Shown: positions 1 to 6,343 of the stretch, piece after piece
Layout of the letters: the number at the start of each line of letters is the position of its first letter
Numbering within the stretch: position 1 is the first letter of the stretch
NCBI GenBank assembly: GCA_009908885.1
Contig: JAAAOL010000130.1
Span: 1-9,672 of the forward strand
Origin: Bacteroidota bacterium
GTDB taxonomy: Bacteria > Bacteroidota > Rhodothermia > Rhodothermales > JAAAOL01
Direction of reading: 5' to 3'
DNA: 9,672 nucleotides
The notes under the pieces: generated by a model
Seen by the model: the letters and a program-made list of their open reading frames with translations, nothing else
What the model was told of the DNA's origin: nothing
Databases searched by the model: none
Program-made: the position numbers and the translations under genes

Positions 1-511
1 TCGCCCGATAGGCTGCGATGGCCTGGTCCTGCAGGTCGGGCAGCTCGTCCTTGTGCGTCTGGATGAAGCGGCCTTTGTCGCGCAGCCAGACGAACTTGTC
101 CACTTCGGCCCCCAGTTCTTCCAGGCGCGGCACGGCGGTGTCGAAGATGACGAGCGCCGAGTCCAGCCAGGCCCGGCTGTCTTCCGGCGATTCAGCCCGC
201 TCCGCCATAGCTTCGTAAATTTCCACGGCGCGCTCGAAGTTAGTGTCCTTGTTGCGCGGGTAGGCCGGCGCCTTGTCGAGAATCCAACGCAGGTCGGAGA
301 GGGCGTCTGTGTAGTTCTCGTTCTTGTAGTTCTCGTAGTACAGGCTGTAGTGGATGGCCTTGTCTTGGTCACTGATCTCCTCGTCGCTCGTCTGTGCGGC
401 GGCGGGCTGTGCGCGGACCAGGCCCGTGACGAGCAGGCCCAAGAGGACCATGCAGATGGAAGATTTCCAGTAACTTATCCCGTGATGGTGCATCGGTTTG
501 GGTGGGTTCAT
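1..511 (-). CDS. Secreted TPR-like protein, partial (C-terminus outside window)
   Basis: The frame is open from an ATG at 511 to the window edge, giving about 170 residues with the C-terminus missing. A hydrophobic signal segment lies at about residues 18-33 and is followed by Ala/Gln-rich cleavage-like sites (VRA-Q, AAA-Q), so the product is probably exported to the periplasm or outer membrane. Mature residues 55-82 read as one TPR-like helical pair (YSLYYENYKNENYTDAL, then a Trp-containing helix ending in KAP). More helices follow, rich in Glu, Asp and Ala. This layout matches my memory of secreted Bacteroidota TPR proteins encoded beside outer-membrane barrels. A second in-frame ATG at 493 (MHHH) would give a more usual signal-peptide length. 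The gene begins 42 bases after the barrel gene, so co-transcription is likely. The specific function is unknown. Presence of the gene is secure; the TPR call is moderate. Confidence 0.8.
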   Translation of the reverse strand, partial: MNPPKPMHHHGISYWKSSICMVLLGLLVTGLVRAQPAAAQTSDEEISDQDKAIHYSLYYENYKNENYTDALSDLRWILDKAPAYPRNKDTNFERAVEIYEAMAERAESPEDSRAWLDSALVIFDTAVPRLEELGAEVDKFVWLRDKGRFIQTHKDELPDLQDQAIAAYRA

Positions 512-553
512 CTGATAAGACCGGGGCCGCGAAAGCAGTTAGACACGTGCCCG

Positions 554-1870
554 TTAGCGGAGTTTCCGTTTGCGGAACCAGCGTTCGCCCATGTTCAGCG
601 TCGCGGAGAACCCGACGAACAGGTCCCGCACGAAGTCGTCCTCGGCGGACCCTCTGGTTCCTACTTGGAAGTTAATATCAAGATGTGTGCCAGGAAAGGC
701 CGTCGGCAGGCCCAGCCCGCCGGTGACGGCGATGGTGCGGAGCGAGAGGTCGTCGCTGGGCGCCACGTAGGCCTGGTCGTAGTAGCCCCCGAGGCGGTAG
801 GCGACGCGTTGCAGGTAGGGCGCCAGCTGGTCGTCCCCGGCAGGAACCACCTCCAGGCCGCCCGAGAGGCGCAGGCGGTCGTTCATCTGTGAGGCGCCGT
901 CCGGGTCGAAGCCGGGGAAGCCAAAATCGCTGTCGAACTGGCTCCAGGGCTCGTAGCGGGCGTTGACGGTGGCCGTCCATCGGTTGTCGGTGCGGTACGA
1001 GAGGCCGCTGCGCAGGCTCCACGGCAGGTCGATGTCGCCGGACAGGTCGGCTGCCAGCGTGTCGCGGTCCAGGCTCTCGCCGAGGGTGCGGGAGCGGTCG
1101 GCGTCCAGTTTCGTGGGCAGTCGGATGCTGAGGCCGACGTTCAGGTCGTCCTGCTCGCGGAAGACGTTGGAAAGGGTGTAGAGCGCCCCGCCCGTGGCCG
1201 TCACGCCCCGCGTCTGCGTCGAGGTCGTCAGGTTGGTCTCGGTGAAGGCGCTGCTTTCGAAGATCGTCCGCCGTCCGTCCTCGATGATGCCGAAGATCAT
1301 GTCCGCGCTGAGGCCCAGGCTGAGCGCGTCCGTGACCCGGTAGCCTGCGCCCGCACTCAGCTCCTGCAGCCCGCCCGCGCCTTCGTAGCTGATGCGGTAC
1401 GCCGTCGTGTCCTGCTGGAGCGGATCGGTGATGAGTTCGCCCCGCGTCTGCACCTGATAGTTGACGCGCGAGTACGGCGTGAACGAGAATCCGAGCCCGA
1501 AGCGGTCCTGCAGAATCGGCAATCCGAACTGGACGGCGCCCAGCGAGCCGGAGTTGATCGTCGAGGAGCTGCCTGCGGCATCCTCGATGGTCAGCCGCTG
1601 CATTCGGAATCCGCCGACGGCCCGTACCACGACCTGACGACTCAGCGAGGCGGGGTTGTCGAACGTCGGATAGTTGTACGTCCAGAGCGCCGCTCCGCCG
1701 CCGCCCAGGGCCTCACTCTGGGACGACGCGAACGATTCGAGCTGGCCGATCCCGAAGCGGGAATAAATCGACCCCGCATCGCCGGTGGAGTTGCGCTGAG
1801 CGGTCGCGTCGCGCGGCCCCAGCGCGAGGAGCGCGAATAAGGCGAGGAGGGTGACGGTACGACGGAGCAT
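554..1870 (-). CDS. Outer-membrane beta-barrel protein, YSRFG type (FadL/PorV-like)
   Basis: The 438-residue product has a clear signal peptide (MLRRTVTLLALFALLALG, with an ATA-Q cleavage site near residue 24). The mature start carries IYSRFGIGQLE (35-45), then a Gly-rich segment and NPAS at 72-75. The rest is alternating polar/hydrophobic beta strands with aromatic ends, closing with ERWFRKRKLR. From memory, this pattern is typical of a Bacteroidota outer-membrane family related to FadL/PorV-like barrels. The transported substrate, if any, cannot be read from sequence. The frame is open upstream to a GTG at 1906, but the ATG at 1870 puts the charged n-region of the signal peptide at the start, so I chose it. 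The gene lies 48 bases after the DUF4270-like gene and 42 before the TPR-like gene, all on one strand, suggesting an envelope operon. Barrel call strong, subfamily moderate. Confidence 0.85.
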   Translation of the reverse strand: MLRRTVTLLALFALLALGPRDATAQRNSTGDAGSIYSRFGIGQLESFASSQSEALGGGGAALWTYNYPTFDNPASLSRQVVVRAVGGFRMQRLTIEDAAGSSSTINSGSLGAVQFGLPILQDRFGLGFSFTPYSRVNYQVQTRGELITDPLQQDTTAYRISYEGAGGLQELSAGAGYRVTDALSLGLSADMIFGIIEDGRRTIFESSAFTETNLTTSTQTRGVTATGGALYTLSNVFREQDDLNVGLSIRLPTKLDADRSRTLGESLDRDTLAADLSGDIDLPWSLRSGLSYRTDNRWTATVNARYEPWSQFDSDFGFPGFDPDGASQMNDRLRLSGGLEVVPAGDDQLAPYLQRVAYRLGGYYDQAYVAPSDDLSLRTIAVTGGLGLPTAFPGTHLDINFQVGTRGSAEDDFVRDLFVGFSATLNMGERWFRKRKLR

Positions 1871-1918
1871 GGGAGCGGACGGTACGGCGCGGAAGGTCGT
1901 GGGCACGGCAGGAGGGGC

Positions 1919-3064
1919 TTACTGATCGGCAGGGGAGATGGTCAAGAGGACCTCGGGGGCGAGGTCGTCGGCAGCCTCGGGCGTGTACAGAAGCAGCGGG
2001 CTGATCGAGTTGTCCGATGGCGCCACGCGCAGCTCCAGGGCGTCGTAGAGGTCTTCGCCGAAGGTCGTCTGCTGGAACAGCTCGCGGAGCGCGGCGCTGC
2101 TGAAGCTCAGCGTACCGTCCTCGTCGATGGCCTCGTCGTCCAGCTCCAGTTCCACCGGTTCTCCGTCGTCCTCGTCCACCAGCACGATCTGGACGCGGTC
2201 CAGCGTCGGGCGCACGAAGTGCGGCGGCAGCGTGCCGAGCGTCTCGGAGCGGGTAAAGAAGCGGATGACCGCGCCGTTGAGCGGCGTATCGGCGAAGGAC
2301 GACAGGTCGAGATCGAACTGGACCGTAGGGCCGACGCCGTCCTGGAGCAGCGTCTGGTCAGGGGGCAAGGCAGGCGAGCCTTCACGGCCCAGCGTGCTGA
2401 GCGTCTTGGTGATCTGGTACTCGATGGTGTCGGAGGGCGTCACGACGCGCAGCTCGGAGGCGCTGGCGCTAAACCCGACGACGGCGCCCGGCGTGGTGCT
2501 CTGGAGCGCAAAGCCGACGAACGCGTCCTCGAAGTCGTCGCCGGTGAACAGGTCGCCGTTCTCCGCGATCCACGTGTCGGGCAGCGTCAGGGTCACCAGC
2601 GAGTCCGTGGGCACGAACGAGGTTTCCGTGAGCGGCGTGGCGGCGGTGGAAAGGGTGGTGTCCGCCGTCAGGCCCTCGTCGTCCCACATGTCCAGCACCT
2701 CGGCCAGCGCCAGGGTCAGCGTGGCGGTCGTGTCGCCGTAGACGTAGTCGGGGGCGAGGCGGAGCGAGACTTCCTGGATGGTGGAGTCGCCCGGAGCGCC
2801 GAAGGTGCCGCTGAGGTCCAGAAAGCTGGTCGCCGTGATGCGGCCCAGGGCCGGGTCGTCCACGTCGCCGGTGAGGAGGCGGGTGGCGCCGCCCGTCACG
2901 TCGTCGTACGGCACGCTGGAGAGTGTGGCGAGGTCGAGGCGTTCGGTGGTCGGGGCGCCCTGCTCACCGACGAGGTCGACGCCGACGGTCGAGGCGTCGT
3001 CGCAGGCGGACCACAGCAGCAGTCCGGTGAGCAGCAGTGCCAGGGGGAAGCCCTTCATAGGCAT
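1919..3064 (-). CDS. DUF4270-like outer-membrane lipoprotein
   Basis: The 381-residue product begins with a lipoprotein signal peptide (MPMKGFPLALLLTGLLLWSAC). The lipidated Cys would be residue 21 (19 if the ATG at 3058 is used). CDD follows directly, an acidic start like the export signal that sends Bacteroidota lipoproteins to the cell surface. The mature start STVGVDLVGE, and the later segment on a varied attribute of a structure (TGDVDDPALGRITATSFLDLS), fit DUF4270 as I recall it. The body is beta-rich, very acidic (for example VDEDDGEPVELELDDE) and has no membrane segment. Function of the family is not established to my knowledge. The frame is open back to 3388, but that extension overlaps the upstream gene and would bury the signal peptide. 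The 190-base upstream gap contains a terminator, so a promoter of its own is expected, though none was convincing. It probably leads the operon with the barrel and TPR-like genes. Confidence 0.82.
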   Translation of the reverse strand: MPMKGFPLALLLTGLLLWSACDDASTVGVDLVGEQGAPTTERLDLATLSSVPYDDVTGGATRLLTGDVDDPALGRITATSFLDLSGTFGAPGDSTIQEVSLRLAPDYVYGDTTATLTLALAEVLDMWDDEGLTADTTLSTAATPLTETSFVPTDSLVTLTLPDTWIAENGDLFTGDDFEDAFVGFALQSTTPGAVVGFSASASELRVVTPSDTIEYQITKTLSTLGREGSPALPPDQTLLQDGVGPTVQFDLDLSSFADTPLNGAVIRFFTRSETLGTLPPHFVRPTLDRVQIVLVDEDDGEPVELELDDEAIDEDGTLSFSSAALRELFQQTTFGEDLYDALELRVAPSDNSISPLLLYTPEAADDLAPEVLLTISPADQ

Positions 3065-3177
3065 GACATGGAATGGTACAGAAGAAAGGCTGAGCCGTCC
3101 GGGGGCGGTCCTCCGGAGCGTCAAGCAAGCAACGCGTGGCCGGACGGGATTCGTATGCGATCCGGCGCGACGGCAGT

Positions 3178-3210
3178 AAAAACCCCCCTGCGACGACCGT
3201 CGCCGGGGGG
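3178..3210 (-). terminator. Intrinsic (Rho-independent) terminator of the glycogen-synthase-like gene
   Basis: Read on the minus strand there is a GC-rich hairpin: six C, one mismatch, GCGAC, loop GGTC, GTCGC, then six G, followed directly by five T. The arms are 3183-3194 and 3199-3210, and the T run is the complement of A at 3178-3182. It lies 44 bases after the stop codon of the glycogen-synthase-like gene (3255). The plus strand has no T run after the hairpin, so it acts in one direction only. It should separate this gene from the DUF4270-like gene downstream. Confidence 0.9.
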
Positions 3211-3254
3211 CGTGGAAACAGGGTATGCGATCTGCGGGCCGGAGGTTTCGACCG

Positions 3255-4022
3255 CTAGGCCGGGACGCTCGCGGCGGCCTGCTCGTAGACGGCCAGGAGC
3301 TGGTCGGCCCGTGCGCTCTCGTCCTCGTCGAACTGCGGGGCATCGTCCACCGGGTCCACCGAGGGCGGGAAGATGACGCCATCGGCATAGGCGCGTCCGA
3401 GGTCGGTCAGCGACTGGTCCGCAGCCTCGCCGTTGAGGCTCAGGGTGGCGGCCAGGTCGGTGGAGATCATCGCGTTGGCCGGCACGTCGTCGGGCGTGTA
3501 GATGGCCTTCGTCTCCGCGAACAGCTCGCTGTCGGCATATTCGGTGGCGAGGAGGAGCGGGATGAAGCCGCTGATCCACCCGAAGGCGTGCAAGTAGTCC
3601 GGGCCCCAGCGCAGCTTGGCCAGCGTCTCCAGCACGGCGCGGCCGAAGAAGAGCGCGCGCTCGGCATTATCCTCGAACACCTCGTCCTTCTTGTTGGCGT
3701 GCAGCCCCTTCCGCTTGAAGTAGCGGTCGCTGTCCATGAAATAAACCTGGAGGCGCGTGTCCGGGATCGAGGCGACCTTCACCTTCAGCGTCTCGGTCCC
3801 GCCGTCCATCGGCACGTCCGTACCGGAGAGGCGGATCACCTCGTGCAGGCGGTTTTTGCGCTCGCTGATCGTCCCGTAGCGGGGCATCATGAGGCGCGTA
3901 TCGAAGTCGCCCGCCTCCTGCAAGTGCTCGGGGAGCGTACGGGTCAGGTGGCCGACGTCCGAGACGTGTGCGAACGGCTGCACTTCGCCTGAAGCGAAAA
4001 GAATCCTCGTCGGGGTTGCCAT
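3255..4022 (-). CDS. Short glycogen/starch-synthase-like protein (GT5 N-terminal half only)
   Basis: The 255-residue product resembles the N-terminal catalytic domain of GT5 glycogen/starch synthases (ADP-glucose to alpha-1,4-glucan), in the short form common in Bacteroidota. Matching segments are ILFASGEVQPF (7-17), MPRYGTISERKNRLHEVIRL (46-65), VYFMDSDRYFKRKG (93-106), EDNAERALFF (117-126) and PDYLHAFGWISGFIPLL (141-157). Complete GT5 enzymes are about 480-530 residues with a second Rossmann domain, which is absent here. The KTGGL motif that binds ADP-glucose is replaced by HVSDV at 19-23, and the HDWH segment reads FGWI at 147-150. So glycogen synthase activity is doubtful; it may be a regulatory or otherwise repurposed protein. 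The start is the ATG at 4022; the upstream extension to a TTG at 4214 is low complexity and unlike the family. The acidic tail (PQFDEDE, 229-235) is unremarkable. A terminator follows it, and it is divergent from the phospholipase gene. Family call strong, function unknown. Confidence 0.85.
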   Translation of the reverse strand: MATPTRILFASGEVQPFAHVSDVGHLTRTLPEHLQEAGDFDTRLMMPRYGTISERKNRLHEVIRLSGTDVPMDGGTETLKVKVASIPDTRLQVYFMDSDRYFKRKGLHANKKDEVFEDNAERALFFGRAVLETLAKLRWGPDYLHAFGWISGFIPLLLATEYADSELFAETKAIYTPDDVPANAMISTDLAATLSLNGEAADQSLTDLGRAYADGVIFPPSVDPVDDAPQFDEDESARADQLLAVYEQAAASVPA

Positions 4023-4552
4023 ACTAGTGGATGTCGTTGGTGGAAAGAAGTAGGACGAATTGCGGCCCGCCGGGCATGCACGCGAACGTGCCGGTCGGTT
4101 CGAAAGGGCCGGCGTTGACCAGTGGGGTTGGGGGAGCAGGCCGAAGATGGGGACCTGCAGTGGAGCGGGACGGACCGCTGGGTCCTGTGCTGTTCCGGCG
4201 CTCCATGAGTGCAATCAGACCCGGTTGGGCAGGACCGCGCTGGGAGGCTCGGAAGCGTGGTTCGCCATCAGCGCGGCAGGTGCTACTCAGAGATGCGCCG
4301 TCAGCACAAGTTCTATCTTCACAATCTACGTCCAACGGTGCGGTGCCCGCAAGCGCCCGGTCGGCACCGCGTGTTCGTTTTTGAAGAATATGGAGCCTGT
4401 CGCCACCCCACGCGCTATTCAGGCCCTCTGCTGGAGCCGCCGATGAACCGATGTCCCGACGCAAAGTTACACGAGGCAGAGTAGTGGGAGGTCCCTCGTG
4501 CTACCACGCGGCCCCTCCACGTCCATCCCTCGATCTGAACGTTCGCGCCCGC
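4023..4552. other. Non-coding divergent intergenic region with inverted repeats
   Basis: This 530-base stretch separates two divergently transcribed genes and should hold both their promoters and leaders. Reading frames exist here on both strands, but their translations are low complexity, rich in Arg, Pro and Ser, and resemble no family. Visible inverted repeats are GCACG/CGTGC with a CGAA loop (4078-4091), GGTCCTG/CAGGACC (4181-4187 and 4230-4236) enclosing GCGCTC/GAGTGC (4198-4212), CCGCGCTG/CAGCGCGG (4235-4242 and 4269-4276), and a hairpin near a T run (4340-4382). No convincing Bacteroidota-type promoter (TTG, about 20 nt, TAnnTTTG) was found in either direction. The stretch 4250-4390 is locally less GC-rich than the genes around it. 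Confidence 0.6.
4340..4382 (+). terminator. Possible weak terminator-like hairpin
   Basis: A perfect 8-base inverted repeat, GCGGTGCC (4340-4347) and GGCACCGC (4363-4370), has a 15-base loop and is followed seven bases later by five T (4378-4382). No plus-strand gene ends just upstream. If real, it would close a small RNA or attenuate the phospholipase leader. The large loop and the gap before the T run make it much weaker than the terminator at 3178-3210, and chance is a fair alternative. Confidence 0.25.
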
Positions 4553-5515
4553 ATGGCATTGTCCGCACCCGCTTCTACGGATCCGCCCGAGTCGCCCACG
4601 ACCTCCGCGTCGCGCACCGTCGGTGTCGCGTTCGGGGGAGGGGGGATGCGCGGATGGGCGCACGTCGGGGTCATCTCGGTGCTGCAAGAACTGGGCATCC
4701 AGCCCGACCTGGTGGCGGGCTGCAGCGCGGGCGCCCTCATCGGCGCCTACTACGCCTCGGGCCATTCGGTCGAGACGATGCGGACCTACATGCGCGAGCA
4801 GCGCACCACGTCGCTCTTCTCGCTCCGGTTCGACGGCCTGAGCCTGCTCAACACGGACGGATTCCGCGACTACCTGCACAGCCACCTCGGCGACACCCGG
4901 TTCGAGGATCTGCCGATCCCGTTCTATGTGGTCTGTACGGACCTGGAGTCGGGAAAAGAGGTGGTCATCAACCGCGGGCCGCTGGTGGATGCGATCCTGG
5001 CCTCCAGCGCCATTCCCGGCATCTTTCCACCGGTGGAGATCGACGGCCATTTGCTGGTCGATGGCGGGCTGAGCAATAACGTGCCGGTGAGCGCGCTGGT
5101 GAACAGCGGGGCGCGCTATACGGTGGCCGTCCGCCTGCACCAGGACACGAACGGCCTCACGGCGCCGAGCCTGACGCGTGCCCACCCCGACGCCGCCCAG
5201 ACCGTGCGCGACAACGACAAGCGCATCAGCCTGGCGATGTGGAGCGAGCGGCTGGCCCGCACCCTCCGCCGCGACACCAGCCATCTGCCCAACGGCTTCG
5301 AAGTGCTGGGCCGGGCCATGGAGTTGGTCATGAGCAAGCTGGAAGGGTACCGGCTGCAGGTCTACAAGCCCGACGTGCTGATTACGCCGCACGTGGCGCA
5401 CATCGGCACGCTCAGCTTTTCGGAAGAGAAAGAAGAGATCTTCAGCTGCGGAGCCGCCGCGGCGTGGGAGCAGGAAGCGCTGCTCCGTGAGATCGTGCAG
5501 CGCGTCGAGGCCTGA
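4553..5515 (+). CDS. Patatin-like phospholipase (RssA/NTE-type)
   Basis: The 320-residue product is a patatin-family serine lipid hydrolase. After a Pro/Ser/Thr-rich N-terminus, the oxyanion-hole glycine loop GGGGMRG is at residues 28-34 and the nucleophile elbow GCSAG at 56-60, with Ser58 the catalytic serine. ASSAIPGIFPPV lies at about 150-161, and DGG at 170-172 gives Asp170 as the dyad partner. All catalytic residues are intact. There is no signal peptide or membrane segment, so it is probably cytoplasmic, like RssA or YchK-type enzymes, acting on phospholipids or lysophospholipids. The C-terminal part (about 185-320) holds an amphipathic helix region and a strand end typical of the family (KPDVLITPHV). 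The frame is open back to 4451, but those 34 residues are low complexity and the ATG at 4553 sits just before the conserved domain. It is followed by a 118-base gap before the next gene. Exact substrate unknown. Confidence 0.9.
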   Translation: MALSAPASTDPPESPTTSASRTVGVAFGGGGMRGWAHVGVISVLQELGIQPDLVAGCSAGALIGAYYASGHSVETMRTYMREQRTTSLFSLRFDGLSLLNTDGFRDYLHSHLGDTRFEDLPIPFYVVCTDLESGKEVVINRGPLVDAILASSAIPGIFPPVEIDGHLLVDGGLSNNVPVSALVNSGARYTVAVRLHQDTNGLTAPSLTRAHPDAAQTVRDNDKRISLAMWSERLARTLRRDTSHLPNGFEVLGRAMELVMSKLEGYRLQVYKPDVLITPHVAHIGTLSFSEEKEEIFSCGAAAAWEQEALLREIVQRVEA

Positions 5516-5535
5516 CCGGGAACCGGCCGCCGCCG

Positions 5536-5566
5536 TTGCGTTTCGGGGCCGTCACGCCTACTTTCG
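5536..5566 (+). promoter_or_regulatory. Candidate Bacteroidota-type promoter for the unknown lipoprotein
   Basis: TTG at 5536-5538 is followed after 20 bases by TACTTTCG at 5559-5566, matching the Bacteroidota housekeeping promoter TTG, about 19-20 nt, TAnnTTTG with one mismatch in the -7 box. It lies in the gap after the phospholipase gene and about 67 bases before the ATG at 5634, a plausible leader length. No other gap in this window gave a comparable match. It would start transcription of the lipoprotein and perhaps mutS. Confidence 0.5.
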
Positions 5567-5633
5567 TCACCTCGGTGCGGGGCGATGAGCCCCTGGGCGC
5601 CTCCGCTCCCGTCGTTCGAACGCATCCTTTATC

Positions 5634-6236
5634 ATGGGACGACATCTGTTCATCGTGGGTCTGCTCAGCCTGGGCCTGACCGCCTGTGACCCCCGGACGG
5701 CTCCGTCCGACCCGGGATCCGCCTGGGCGACGGTCGACATCCGGGTGCAGGGCGCGGTCGACACGACGTTCGACGACGGCCTGGCCCACGTCGACCACGC
5801 GGCCTCGACGACGGGCGAGAGCGGGCGCCGTGCGACGCTGCTGCTGCGGCCCCGCCGCCATCCCGATCCGGTCGTCGTGCTCAAGGATCTGCCGCTCGAC
5901 CTCGGCCCGGGGCAATACGCCCTCCGCACGGCCGACTCGACCCGGCGTCCCTCGGCCTATTACGCCTACGTCGACGCCACCCGGGAGGTCGTCTACGGGC
6001 AGGACGTCCGCGGCATGCTCGCCATCACCGACACGAGCGGCGGCTGGGACGGGCGGTTCCGCTTCGGCGTGCGCCGGGGGCACCCGGACTCCACGGCCCG
6101 CCCCACGCGACCGGACACGGCTGGCACTGTCCCCGAGCTCCACGACATCGTCGTCGAAGGCACGTTCCGGCGCGTACCCAGGCTCCATGCCCCGTCCAGC
6201 GCCCGCGCGGGCACTTCGCAGCCACCGAGGGACTGA
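5634..6236 (+). CDS. Unrecognised lipoprotein
   Basis: The 200-residue product begins with a lipoprotein signal peptide (MGRHLFIVGLLSLGLTAC) with a canonical LTAC lipobox and lipidated Cys18, so it should be anchored to the envelope. I do not recognise the family. The mature part looks beta-rich: WATVDIRVQG (31-40), a Leu/Val strand region (68-90), YYAYVDATREVVYG (109-122), WDGRFRFGVRR (138-148) and DIVVEGTFRRV (171-181), with Asp/Arg/Thr-rich linkers. The paired pattern of a GxFxF strand and a final VEGTFxxV strand recalls small Bacteroidota lipoproteins such as those with DUF6252, but this is a weak resemblance. The last 19 residues are a low-complexity tail. There are no Cys other than Cys18. 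A candidate promoter lies at 5536-5566. It is 107 bases before mutS, with no visible terminator between them, so read-through into mutS is possible. The reading frame and signal are convincing; function is unknown. Confidence 0.75.
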   Translation: MGRHLFIVGLLSLGLTACDPRTAPSDPGSAWATVDIRVQGAVDTTFDDGLAHVDHAASTTGESGRRATLLLRPRRHPDPVVVLKDLPLDLGPGQYALRTADSTRRPSAYYAYVDATREVVYGQDVRGMLAITDTSGGWDGRFRFGVRRGHPDSTARPTRPDTAGTVPELHDIVVEGTFRRVPRLHAPSSARAGTSQPPRD

Positions 6237-6343
6237 TCCAGGCTCGAACGTCGGTCCGGCCGCCCGCGTCGATCAGCGATTCAGGACCTCGTTCCTATTC
6301 CATTCTCGACAGATCGTTCAGCGAGACCCCAGTTGTTCAGCAT

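Noticed and set aside
3119..3124. A TTGACG sequence on the minus strand upstream of the DUF4270-like gene as a -35 box.
   Set aside because: No TA-rich or TAnnTTTG-like element lies at a suitable distance downstream, and the six bases alone are expected by chance.
2127..3376. Long plus-strand frames opposite the DUF4270-like gene (2127-2741 and 2219-3376).
   Set aside because: The opposite strand encodes a protein with a clear lipoprotein signal; these translations are Ser- or Gly/Arg-rich low complexity, and one runs through the terminator.
4181..4276. A small signal-recognition-particle RNA, suggested by TCAGACCCGG and the long hairpin.
   Set aside because: The conserved core with GGAAGG and AGCAGCC is absent. 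The hallmark sequences of tmRNA and RNase P RNA are also not present.
4024..4484. Small frames on both strands in the divergent gap, for example 4024-4464 minus and 4209-4484 plus.
   Set aside because: They overlap one another, have no family-like motifs, no signal sequence and no ribosome-site or promoter support, and cross the inverted repeats.
4451..4552. An N-terminal extension of the phospholipase starting at 4451.
   Set aside because: The 34 added residues are low complexity, unlike the family and not a signal peptide; the ATG at 4553 lies at the expected distance from the glycine loop.
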